From Halorubrum distributum JCM 10118 (lineage in GTDB: Archaea; Halobacteriota; Halobacteria; Halobacteriales; Haloferacaceae), in the NCBI RefSeq assembly GCF_000337335.1, contig NZ_AOJN01000049.1:81147-145146 (forward strand): a DNA stretch of 64,000 nucleotides. Reading direction: 5' to 3'. Positions 34,001-42,071 of this stretch are shown one piece after another. Position numbers and translations under genes: made by a program. The notes beneath the pieces are model-generated. The model ran no database searches and was not told the origin of the DNA. It worked only from the letters and a program-made list of their open reading frames with translations. How positions within the stretch are numbered: the stretch's first letter is position 1; the number at the start of each line of letters is the position of its first letter.

Positions 34001-36394
34001 GTGACCGACTCGCCCCCGTGGGCCGACCTCTTCGGCCATCCCGAACCCTACCCCGAGCAGGCCGACGGCATCGACGCCGCCGTCGACGCCGCCGCGGACG
34101 GCGGCTTCCTCGCGCTGGAGGGCGCCTGCGGGACGGGGAAGACGATGCTCGCGCTCACCGCCGGGCTCGACCGCGTCCGCGACCCGGAGTCCGACTTCGA
34201 GCGCGTCTTCGTCCTCACCAGCGTCAAACAGCAGCTGCGCCAGTTCGAGACGGACCTGCGGACGATCAACGACGACCTCCCGGAGGAGTACGACCCCGTC
34301 TCCGGGCTCACGCTCGTCGGCAAGGCGGACGTCTGCCCGTACGCGCGGGAGAACCGCGGCGGGATCGACCGCGAGAACGTGTACGAGCGCTGCGAGGGGC
34401 TCCGCGAGCGAACCCGCAACCTCGTCGGCGACGGCGGCGCGACGACGACCTCGAACCTCGTGAGCGAGGCGCGCAGCCAGCAGGTCGGGCTCATGGACTC
34501 CGGCTCCGCCGCGGGCGGGGCGCCCGGGGCGGGCGACGCGTCCGACGAGGACGGCGCGCCGGCCGCCGACTACCTCTCCGTCGACGGCGAGCCAACCCCG
34601 TACCGCCCCGACACCGAAGCGTACGACGACGTCGAGTTCTGCCCCTTCTACGCCGGCTTCCTCGACGACCTGCCCGACGACGGCGACCCCGCGGAGGCGG
34701 TCCCGTTCGACGTGACCGAACTCGGCCACGTCGACGCCGACGAGCTCGTCCGGCTCGCGGCGGGTCACGGTTCCTGTCCCCACTCGATCATGGGCGCGCT
34801 CGTGCCGGAGGTCGAGGTCGTCATCGGCAACTACTACCACGCGTTCGACCCCGTGACCACCGGGACGTTCACCGGCGCGCTGTTGGACGACTCCACGTTC
34901 GTCGTCTGCGACGAGGCGCACATGCTCGAACCGCGCGTCCGCGACCTCGTGAGCGACGCCGTCGCGGACGCGAGCCTGCGTGACGCGGAGAACGAACTCA
35001 CTCGCGTCGTCCAGCCGCTCTCGTTCGAGTCGGCGGGCGCGGAGTCCGACGACGCCGCCTTGGTCCGCGGCGAGCTGGAGGACGCGGACGTGAGCGTCGA
35101 GGAGATCGAGGCCGTCCGGGAGTTCTACGCCGACCTGCGCGGCGAGCTGGACCGGCGCGTGACTGCCCACCTCGACCGAGAGCGCCCCGACTGGCGGGCG
35201 TCGCTCCGCGACCTCGACGACGAGGAAATCCCGCTCCGCGACCCCGAGGAGCCGGGCGAAGACGAGATCACGGCGTGGGCCGACGACGAGGGGTACGGCG
35301 AGCGCGTCTGGGCGCGCGCTGAGCAGGTCGGCGCGGTCGTCAAGCGCGTCCTCGACACGCTGGAGGACGAGGACAAGCAGCGCGCCGCCCCCGGCGTCGG
35401 CCGGACCCTCAACGCCTGGTACCGGGAGGGCCACACCGACTTCTTCCGGGCGATCGAGCTCGAACGCACGTTCGACGAGACGGAGCCGCCGGACTCGTGG
35501 CGGCGGGCGTACAACGCGCGCCTCGCGCTCCACAACTGCCTGCCCAGCGAGCCGATCGGCGACCGCCTCGCGGAGTTCGGCGGCGGCGTGCTCATGAGCG
35601 CGACGCTGGAGCCGATGGACCTGTTCCGGGAGGTGACCGGCCTCGACCACCTCGCGGAGCGCGGCCGCCCGGTCGTCGAGCGGACCTACGGCCTCTCTTT
35701 CCCCGAAGTGAACCGGGCGAGCCTCGCGGTCGACGCGCCGAAGTTCACTCACCAGAACCGCGGCGCCCCGGGCGAGGAGAACCCGACGCGGCTCGCGCAC
35801 CTCGACGCGACGGCCGCGGTCGCGCGCCGCGAGGGGAACGTCCTCGTCGGCACGCCGAGCTACGCAGAGGCGTCGTGGATGGCGGAGTCGCTCTCGGAGC
35901 GGCTCGACAAGCCGGTCCTGCTCGACGAGTCCTCCGGCGACCGCGAGACGGAGTCGCTGAAGGACGACTTCTTCGCGGGCGACGGGAAGGTGCTGGTGAC
36001 GAGCCTCCGCGGCACGCTCACCGAGGGCGTCGACTACCGCGGCGACCGCCTCTCGGCGGCCGTCGTCTGCGGCGTCCCGATCATCAACACGGCGCGACCG
36101 CAGACGCGGGCGGTGATCACCGCCTACGACCGCCGGTTCGAGTCGGGGTTCGAGACGGCGCTCACCGTCCCCGCCGTTCGCAAGGCCCGGCAGGCCGTCG
36201 GCCGCGTCATCCGCGGCCCGGACGAGCGGGGCGTCCGCGTCCTGCTCGACGCTCGCTACGCGCGCGACTCGTGGAACGGCGTCCGAGAGTACCTCCCGGA
36301 ACACGAGCGCGAGGAGTACCAGCCGGTGAGCCCGGACATGCTGGAGGTCGCGCTCGATCGGTTCGCGTCGCGGTCTCCGGCGGCGGGAGAGTGA
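34001..36394 (+). CDS. XPD/Rad3-family Fe-S DNA helicase
   Basis: A 797-residue superfamily 2 helicase. Walker A GACGTGKT is at 41-48, DEAH at 304-307. Four cysteines (112, 131, 214 and 259) between these motifs can hold the 4Fe-4S cluster of the XPD family. The C-terminal motor shows LMSATLEPM, VLVGTPSYAEASWM, LVTSLRGTLTEGVDYRGD and QAVGRVIRGPDERG. A glycine/alanine-rich insert (about 165-190) lies within the Fe-S domain. It probably unwinds 5' to 3' in DNA repair. GTG start; TTTAAACC lies about 30 bp upstream. Confidence 0.93.
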   Translation: MTDSPPWADLFGHPEPYPEQADGIDAAVDAAADGGFLALEGACGTGKTMLALTAGLDRVRDPESDFERVFVLTSVKQQLRQFETDLRTINDDLPEEYDPVSGLTLVGKADVCPYARENRGGIDRENVYERCEGLRERTRNLVGDGGATTTSNLVSEARSQQVGLMDSGSAAGGAPGAGDASDEDGAPAADYLSVDGEPTPYRPDTEAYDDVEFCPFYAGFLDDLPDDGDPAEAVPFDVTELGHVDADELVRLAAGHGSCPHSIMGALVPEVEVVIGNYYHAFDPVTTGTFTGALLDDSTFVVCDEAHMLEPRVRDLVSDAVADASLRDAENELTRVVQPLSFESAGAESDDAALVRGELEDADVSVEEIEAVREFYADLRGELDRRVTAHLDRERPDWRASLRDLDDEEIPLRDPEEPGEDEITAWADDEGYGERVWARAEQVGAVVKRVLDTLEDEDKQRAAPGVGRTLNAWYREGHTDFFRAIELERTFDETEPPDSWRRAYNARLALHNCLPSEPIGDRLAEFGGGVLMSATLEPMDLFREVTGLDHLAERGRPVVERTYGLSFPEVNRASLAVDAPKFTHQNRGAPGEENPTRLAHLDATAAVARREGNVLVGTPSYAEASWMAESLSERLDKPVLLDESSGDRETESLKDDFFAGDGKVLVTSLRGTLTEGVDYRGDRLSAAVVCGVPIINTARPQTRAVITAYDRRFESGFETALTVPAVRKARQAVGRVIRGPDERGVRVLLDARYARDSWNGVREYLPEHEREEYQPVSPDMLEVALDRFASRSPAAGE

Positions 36395-36480
36395 CTCGGA
36401 GGCGTCGGGCCGCCGAATAACGTCTCGTTGTCCGGTGGTAGGTCCTTCGTAACTATGCCGTCACGGAGGGTATCTCCGGT

Positions 36481-36633
36481 ATGTCTCCCATCCACCGGAC
36501 CGAACGATACCATCTCGTCTGCCGTGAATGCCCGCTTGAACGCCTGTACGACGTCGAGACCGACGCGGACGCGGTCCACCGCGACCACGTCGACGAGACC
36601 GGACACCGCGTCGCCGTCGAGCGGATCGCGTGA
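36481..36633 (+). CDS. 50-residue CxxC/HxxxH zinc-finger-like protein
   Basis: A short frame starting MSPIHRTERYHLVCRECP. Cys14 and Cys17 (CREC) are followed by His33, His36 and His42 in VHRDHVDETGH, a C2H2-like zinc site. The body is highly charged. Haloarchaea encode many such very small zinc proteins, some linked to stress or biofilm traits. It sits between the helicase and the M24 gene, with CGTAACTAT about 30 bp upstream as a weak TATA candidate. Third-position GC bias is normal for the genome, which supports coding. Confidence 0.65.
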   Translation: MSPIHRTERYHLVCRECPLERLYDVETDADAVHRDHVDETGHRVAVERIA

Positions 36634-36657
36634 GGCTGGCGGTTCTGTGCCGCGCGA

Positions 36658-37833
36658 TCAGACGACGTTCGAGTCGATGTCGCGCGGGAAGTTCGTGAGC
36701 CGCTCCGTCCCCGACTCGGTGATCGCCACCGTGTCGGAGTGGCGGTAGCCGAACTCGTCGGTGTAGATTCCGGGTTCGATCGTGTACACGTGGCCCGGTT
36801 CCATCACCGCGTCGTCGCCGTCGTAGCGCTCGCCCCAGCCGCGGTCGATGTACGGCGGCTCGTGGGCGCCGAGCCCGATGTTGTGGCCGACGTGGTGCTG
36901 CGCGAGGTCGGCCACGCCCTGCTCTTCGAAGTACTCCCAGACGACTTCGTCGACCTCGGCGACCGGGACGCCGGGGCCCAAGGCGTCGATGGCGAGCGTC
37001 TGCGCCTCAAGCATAAGCTCGAAGTAGTGTTCCTGCTCGTCGGAGTAGTCGCCGACGAACATCGTCCGCTCCAGCTCGGAGCGGTAGCCGTCGACGTTCG
37101 CGCTCGCGCCGGTGACCAGCACGTCGCCCTCGGAGAGCCGCTCGTTCGGGGTGTGGCCGTGCGGGAGCGCGGTCTCCTCGCCGGAGATGTAGCCGGCGTG
37201 GACCGGGCCGTCGCCGCGGACGCGGACGCTGTACGCGTCACCGAGCGCGTCGAGCATGGCGCGGGAGGCGTCGGTGGACGCACGCTGCGAGACGGTGGCG
37301 GGGTGCGCGCCCGGTTCGGAGTAGTCGGCGAGGTAGCGATGGCCGAGGTTCGCCCACTTCGCCGACTCGCGGATCAGCTCGACCTCCGCGTCGGACTTCG
37401 CCCAGCGCATCCGGCCGACCCACGACTGCGTCTCGACGTCGACGAACTCGGAGAAGGCGGGCCCTTCGTACCCCATCACGCCCGGCGGGCCGTCGGCGTC
37501 GGCGGCGATCGCGTCGGCGCCGAGCCCGTTCAGCATCTCGACGGCGACCGAGACGGGCTCGCCGCCGGGGTAGTCGAAGTAGTGATGGACGGCGTCGATC
37601 CGCGGATTGGGTTCGACGCGCTCGACCTCCAGTCTCGGAACCGTGATCTCGACGCGGTCGTCGGTGACCGCGAGGACGACCGGCCGCTCCGTCTGGATGT
37701 GATGGAAGCCGGTGAGGTACTCTATCGCTGTCGCGCCGACCCACGTGGCGGCGTCGGCGTCGGTGTCGGCGAGTCGGTCCCGCACGGCTGCGAGCCGGTC
37801 CGCGAAGGCCGACTCGGGGAGTCGCGTGGCCAT
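36658..37833 (-). CDS. M24 (pita-bread fold) protein with altered metal ligands
   Basis: 391 residues: a creatinase-like N-terminal domain (about 1-150) and the pita-bread domain (about 155-391). Compared with E. coli aminopeptidase P, His in HHVGHNIGLGAHEPP and Glu in YTIEPGIY are kept. However, the first Asp is Thr (VLVTGAS), the second is Glu (GYRSELERT), and the last Glu is Ser (GYRHSDTVAIT). Three of five dimetal ligands thus differ. It may be a metal-independent hydrolase like creatinase or ectoine hydrolase (DoeA) rather than a prolyl peptidase. Confidence 0.85.
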   Translation of the reverse strand: MATRLPESAFADRLAAVRDRLADTDADAATWVGATAIEYLTGFHHIQTERPVVLAVTDDRVEITVPRLEVERVEPNPRIDAVHHYFDYPGGEPVSVAVEMLNGLGADAIAADADGPPGVMGYEGPAFSEFVDVETQSWVGRMRWAKSDAEVELIRESAKWANLGHRYLADYSEPGAHPATVSQRASTDASRAMLDALGDAYSVRVRGDGPVHAGYISGEETALPHGHTPNERLSEGDVLVTGASANVDGYRSELERTMFVGDYSDEQEHYFELMLEAQTLAIDALGPGVPVAEVDEVVWEYFEEQGVADLAQHHVGHNIGLGAHEPPYIDRGWGERYDGDDAVMEPGHVYTIEPGIYTDEFGYRHSDTVAITESGTERLTNFPRDIDSNVV

Positions 37834-37906
37834 GGCTCAGGATACGAGAACGCGCGGATAAACGGTCGGGTAGCGGAACGGCGGGGACGGGCTCTTCCGC
37901 CTCCGC

Positions 37907-38518
37907 TCAGTCCTCGCGGCGGGCGAACGCGAGGTTGCCGGAGACGTTCTTGATGTAGGCGGTCACGGTCTCGCCCTCCTGCGCGCCGGGGACGAAGATG
38001 GTGTACTCGCCGCGCTCGGCGACGCCGTCGCCCTTGCGGCCCGTGCCGACGATCTCGAGTTCGTAGGTGTTGCCCGACTCCACGGCGTCCTCCTGCCGCT
38101 GGGTGTTGGAGGTGTTCTGTTTCGCCACCGGCCGGAACGCCCCGCAGGCCTCACAGCGGAGCATCGGCGTCCGGTTCTCGGTCTCCAGTCGGGTGTCGGG
38201 GAGGCCGCACTCCGAGCAGGTGACGAACGACTCGATGTACGAGTCGATCGCGGCCTGGAAGTCGCGCTCGCGGAAGTTCCCGCTGTAACGCGCGCGGCCG
38301 TCCTCGTATTGGCCCGCGGTCCCCAGCTCCTGCTGGATCTTCGAGTGGACGTGTTCGGGGTCGCGGCTCAGGGCGTCGGCGATTCCGGAGAGGTTCGTCA
38401 GGCGGGTGAACGCGCCGTCCTTCTGCCATTCCGGGTCCGGAACCGACAGCCGCTCGTCGGAGCCGCCCAGATCCGGTACCTCATCCATCGCGCGGTCGAG
38501 GCTCGATTCGTAGTCCAT
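37907..38518 (-). CDS. translation initiation factor aIF2 subunit beta with TRAM domain
   Basis: 203 residues. The central IF2B/IF5 domain (about 30-130) ends in a zinc ribbon with Cys101, Cys104, Cys122 and Cys125 (TCSECG and RCEACG). The C-terminal part (about 147-203) is a TRAM domain (YTIFVPGAQEGETVTAYIK), an RNA-binding addition usual in haloarchaea. It is a subunit of aIF2, which brings Met-tRNAi to the ribosome. Notably, the initiator tRNA gene lies directly upstream on the same strand. Confidence 0.95.
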   Translation of the reverse strand: MDYESSLDRAMDEVPDLGGSDERLSVPDPEWQKDGAFTRLTNLSGIADALSRDPEHVHSKIQQELGTAGQYEDGRARYSGNFRERDFQAAIDSYIESFVTCSECGLPDTRLETENRTPMLRCEACGAFRPVAKQNTSNTQRQEDAVESGNTYELEIVGTGRKGDGVAERGEYTIFVPGAQEGETVTAYIKNVSGNLAFARRED

Positions 38519-38627
38519 ACGCGTGGAAACGACAGCGCGACGGAAATCGCTTCCGGGTTCGGCGGCGGCTCCGAAAGGCGGAAACGACGTTCGGTGTGTA
38601 ACGACCGGTCAGGAGTCAGTCGGCTTC

Positions 38628-38636
38628 GAAAGAAAA
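38628..38636 (-). terminator. T-rich terminator after the initiator tRNA
   Basis: On the minus strand the tRNA is followed at once by TTTTCTTTC, a typical archaeal oligo-T terminator for stable RNA. Confidence 0.6.
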
Positions 38637-38711
38637 TAGCGGGAGGTAGATTTGAACTACCGATCTCCGGGTTATGAGCCCGGCGGAATCTCCTGGCTAT
38701 CCCATCCCGCT
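38637..38711 (-). tRNA. initiator tRNA-Met (CAU)
   Basis: On the minus strand the gene starts AGCGGGATGGGATAGCC. It has a 7-bp acceptor stem with the A1-U72 pair typical of archaeal initiators, anticodon arm CCGGGCTCATAACCCGG with three consecutive G-C pairs next to the loop (initiator hallmark), T-loop GGTAGTTCAAATCTACC, and discriminator A. CCA is not encoded. No intron. Length 75. Confidence 0.97.
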
Positions 38712-38733
38712 ATCGTAGCACAATCGGGTGCGA

Positions 38734-38743
38734 CTGTTAAGGG
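38734..38743 (-). promoter_or_regulatory. TATA box of the initiator tRNA
   Basis: CCCTTAACAG on the minus strand is centred about 27 bp before the tRNA 5' end, in an otherwise GC-rich gap. Confidence 0.55.
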
Positions 38744-38869
38744 TTCTGATCCCGGCGCCGGTATGCGATTCGTCCACGCGTCAGCGGCGGTCGCGAACCA
38801 TCGCGCAGGCGCCCGCATCGGAGCCGTAGATCGCACCGAGCGGCCGCTTCGCGGACCGGATTTCCGTCG

Positions 38870-39109
38870 TCACTCCTCGCCCGCGCCCCCGTCGTCGCTC
38901 GTCCGCGCCGCGACAGCCTTCATGCGGATCCGGAGCGCGAGGACCGCCACGACGGCGAATCCGACGGTCACCGCGACGTCGGTCGGGTCACCGGAAAGCG
39001 CCCGCTGCGCGGTGAGCCCCGCCATCAGCGCGAACATGAACGACAGCAGTCCTGCGATCGGAATCACGTACCCCTCGCCGAACGCCGACCCCTCGGACTC
39101 GTCGCTCAT
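38870..39109 (-). CDS. small two-span membrane protein
   Basis: 79 residues: an acidic N-terminus, two spans (about 15-35 and 43-62), a basic loop IRMKAVAAR and an acidic end. Unknown function; a widespread type in haloarchaea. It is divergent from the acyl-CoA ligase gene. Confidence 0.7.
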   Translation of the reverse strand: MSDESEGSAFGEGYVIPIAGLLSFMFALMAGLTAQRALSGDPTDVAVTVGFAVVAVLALRIRMKAVAARTSDDGGAGEE

Positions 39110-39208
39110 TTCTCACTCCTCTGCCGCCGACCGTGAAAAGGCTCCCGCGACCGTCCGTCCCTTGCGTCGGCCGCAAACAATTTCACACATCATCGATAGT
39201 GACAGACG

Positions 39209-40825
39209 ATGCACAAGCCGCTGTTGACGACGGACTTTCTGGACCGGGCGCGGCGCCACTACGCCGACGAGGAGGCGGTCCTCGCGGTCGACGGGACGCG
39301 ATACACGTACGCGGAGCTCGGCGAGCGCGCCGACCGCTTCTCCGCCGCGCTTCAGGCGCGCGGGATCGAGAAGGGCGACCGGGTGGCGGTGTTGGACCCG
39401 AACACGCACTACCACCTGGAGGCCGCCTACGGCGCGATGCAGGTCGGCGCGGTTCACACGCCGCTGAACTACCGGCTCACGCCCGACGACTTCTCGTACA
39501 TGCTCTCGGACGCCGGCGTCGACGCCATCTACGCCGACGCCGAGTACGCCGCGAACGTCGAGGCGATCCGCGACGAGGTGCCCACGGAGACGTTCCTCAC
39601 GAACGACGCGGACGCGGTCGAGGGCGACTGGGAGTCGTTCGACGCCGCGCTTGACGACGCGGACCCCGACGCCTACGAGCGCCCGGAGATGGACGAGGAC
39701 GAGGTGATAACGATCAACTACACCTCCGGGACCACCGGCGACCCGAAGGGGGTCTGCCGAACCCACCGCGCCGAGACGCTCCACGCGTACCTCATCTCGA
39801 TCCACCAGGAGATCACCGACGACGACGTGTACCTCTGGACGCTGCCGATGTTCCACGTCAACGGCTGGGGACACATCTACGCGATCACCGGGGCGGGCGC
39901 CCGGCACGTCTGTACCCGCGGGGTCGACGTCGCGGAGACGTTCGACCGGATCCGCGGCGAGGACGTCTCGTACTTCTGTGCGGCGCCGACCGTCCTCAAC
40001 ATGCTCGGCGACCACCACGCCGAGCACGGGGGCGCGACGACGGGCGACAACGACGTGCGGGTCGCCACGGCGGGCGCGGCGCCGCCGGAGGCGACGATCC
40101 GCACCGTCGAGGAGGAGTTCGGCTGGGATCTCAAACACGTGTACGGCGCGACCGAGACGGGCCCGCTTATCACCACTTCAGACGCGAAGCGCCACTTCGA
40201 CGAGGGCGCCGACGACCGCTTCGCGGTCAAGAAGACGCAGGGGATCGGCTATCTCGGCACGGACGTGCGCGTCGTCGACGAGAACGGCGAGGACGTGGCC
40301 GCCGACGGCGAAACGATCGGTGAGATCGTCGTGCGGGGCAACCAAGTGATGGACCGCTACTGGAACAAGCCCGAGGCCACCGAGGAGGCGTTCTCCGAGC
40401 GACTGGAGGGGTACTACCACATGGGCGACCTTGCGGTCGTCGACGAGGACGGGTTCGTCTCGATCCAGGACCGCAAGAAGGACATCATCATCTCCGGCGG
40501 GGAGAACATCTCCTCGATCGAGCTGGAGGACACCCTCTTCGAACACGACGTCGTCTCCGACGTCGCCGTCATCCCCGCGCCAGACGAGCGCTGGGGGGAG
40601 ACGCCGAAGGCGTTCGTCGTCCCGGAGAGCGGCGACCCCGACGACGCGGGCGCGACGCCCGAGCAACTCAAGGCGTTCGTCCGCGAGCGCGTCGCCGACT
40701 ACAAGACGCCCGGCGAGGTGGAGTTCGTCGCGGAGCTTCCCACCACCGCCACCGGGAAGATCCAGAAGTACGAGCTGCGCGAGCGCGAGTGGGACGAGGA
40801 AGACCGGATGGTCGGCGAGGGGTAA
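39209..40825 (+). CDS. AMP-forming acyl-CoA ligase
   Basis: A 538-residue ANL-superfamily enzyme. The P-loop-like INYTSGTTGDPKGV is near 168-181, VYGATETGP near 313, and MGDLAVVDEDGFVSIQDRKK then IIISGGENIS near 405-433. The C-terminal lysine is in PTTATGKIQKYELR. It activates a fatty or other carboxylic acid to its CoA thioester. The usual annotation is long-chain fatty acid-CoA ligase, but chain length is not readable. It is a single gene with no beta-oxidation neighbours. Confidence 0.92.
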   Translation: MHKPLLTTDFLDRARRHYADEEAVLAVDGTRYTYAELGERADRFSAALQARGIEKGDRVAVLDPNTHYHLEAAYGAMQVGAVHTPLNYRLTPDDFSYMLSDAGVDAIYADAEYAANVEAIRDEVPTETFLTNDADAVEGDWESFDAALDDADPDAYERPEMDEDEVITINYTSGTTGDPKGVCRTHRAETLHAYLISIHQEITDDDVYLWTLPMFHVNGWGHIYAITGAGARHVCTRGVDVAETFDRIRGEDVSYFCAAPTVLNMLGDHHAEHGGATTGDNDVRVATAGAAPPEATIRTVEEEFGWDLKHVYGATETGPLITTSDAKRHFDEGADDRFAVKKTQGIGYLGTDVRVVDENGEDVAADGETIGEIVVRGNQVMDRYWNKPEATEEAFSERLEGYYHMGDLAVVDEDGFVSIQDRKKDIIISGGENISSIELEDTLFEHDVVSDVAVIPAPDERWGETPKAFVVPESGDPDDAGATPEQLKAFVRERVADYKTPGEVEFVAELPTTATGKIQKYELREREWDEEDRMVGEG

Positions 40826-40831
40826 AACGTC

Positions 40832-41191
40832 TCAGGCCTCTTCGCTACCGCTCTCCTCGGATCGGTTCGAACCGACGGTCTCCTCGTCGTCGTCCGAATC
40901 GCTCAGCCGGTCGGTGTCGATGCTCACGCCGGGCGGGGTGACGACGAGGAAGCCGCGGAAGTGCATCAGCTCGCCGTCCATGTCTTTCACGTCGCGCGCG
41001 AACGGGGCGGCGAGCTCGTTGAGGTCGCCCTCGATCGACAGCACCAGCGTGTTCCCGTAGTCGACGCTGCGGACCCACTCCTCCGGGTCGGTCGTGCCGT
41101 CCAAAACGCCGAGGACGACGTCGCCGGCCGGCGCGAACGCCTCGTCCATCTTCTCCTCGGCGTCCCGCAGGTCGAGGTCCCAGTCGCTCAT
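40832..41191 (-). CDS. conserved haloarchaeal protein of unknown function
   Basis: A 119-residue soluble protein that starts MSDWDLDLRDAEEKMDEAF. It has an alternating beta/alpha pattern and an acidic Ser/Glu tail. The segment GNTLVLSIEGDLNELAAPFA is characteristic. I believe it belongs to a haloarchaeal DUF, but I do not assign a number. Its stop converges with that of the ligase gene (6 bp apart). Confidence 0.75.
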   Translation of the reverse strand: MSDWDLDLRDAEEKMDEAFAPAGDVVLGVLDGTTDPEEWVRSVDYGNTLVLSIEGDLNELAAPFARDVKDMDGELMHFRGFLVVTPPGVSIDTDRLSDSDDDEETVGSNRSEESGSEEA

Positions 41192-41297
41192 ACGTGGGGG
41201 TCGACAGGCGGCGGCAAAAGCGTTCGGGAGCCGGGCTGCCATCCGGAGGCCGCCCGGTCGCGGAGTCGTTAAGTACGCGCCGACCCCAGCGGCGGAC

Positions 41298-41978
41298 ATG
41301 GAACGCACGCGACGGTCCCTGCTCGCGAGTGCGGCGTCGGTGGGCGTCGTCGGCGCGGCGGGGTGTCTCGGCGGTGGCGGCGGGACCAGCCTCGACCTCA
41401 GCGGCGTCGAACTCGACACGGGCGAGTACGACTGCGACCTGACGGAGCCGTCGGACCCGAACCTCGACTACCGGCCGACCCTCGGCGACCCCGACGCCGA
41501 CGTGGTCGTTCAGGCGTTCGAGGACTTCACCTGCGGACACTGCGCGAGCTACAAGCTCGACCACTTCCCCACGATCCGCGAGGAGTACATCGAACCCGGC
41601 GAGATCCGGTACGAGCACTGGGACTGGCCGATCCCGGTCGACGAGACGTGGGCGGTCCCCGTCGCGAGCGCGGCCCGCGGGGTCGGCGCGCGCAACGGCG
41701 ACGAGGCGTTCTTCGAGTTCGCCTCGGCGGCCTACGAGTCGCAGGGGAGCTACAGCGGGGAGACGCTCGGCGCCGCCGCGGAGGCCGCCGGCGCGGACCC
41801 CTGCGCGGTGCTGTCCGACGCGCGGTTCGCGGCGTTCGGAGAGGCGTCGGCGGACGACAAGTCCGAGGGGACGTCGATGGGCGTCGAGGGGACGCCGACC
41901 ATATTCGTGAACGGGAGCCCGGTCGAGGACGGATACGGCGCGCAGTCGATCGCGGCGGCGATCGACGCCGAGCTCTGA
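41298..41978 (+). CDS. DsbA-like thioredoxin-domain lipoprotein, Tat-exported
   Basis: 226 residues. ERTRRSLLASAASVGVVGAA is a twin-arginine signal ending in a lipobox with Cys23 (GAAGC), so the protein is probably exported folded and anchored by lipid. After a Gly linker comes a DsbA-type domain with active site CGHC (Cys79 and Cys82) and the cis-Pro loop GVEGTPTIFV. It likely forms or rearranges disulfides outside the membrane, a common theme in haloarchaea. Confidence 0.92.
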   Translation: MERTRRSLLASAASVGVVGAAGCLGGGGGTSLDLSGVELDTGEYDCDLTEPSDPNLDYRPTLGDPDADVVVQAFEDFTCGHCASYKLDHFPTIREEYIEPGEIRYEHWDWPIPVDETWAVPVASAARGVGARNGDEAFFEFASAAYESQGSYSGETLGAAAEAAGADPCAVLSDARFAAFGEASADDKSEGTSMGVEGTPTIFVNGSPVEDGYGAQSIAAAIDAEL

Positions 41979-42071
41979 GACCGGCGGCGTCTCGTCGCGG
42001 CTGAGGGAAAGTCGGGAAGGCGCTTCCTCGGAGCGTCGATCTTTTGCCCGTTCGCCCCGTTTTATAAGTAG

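Noticed and set aside
33692..36304. 870-codon open frame on the minus strand opposite the XPD helicase
   Set aside because: Arg/Val/Asp-rich shadow typical of GC-rich DNA; the plus strand has all helicase motifs.
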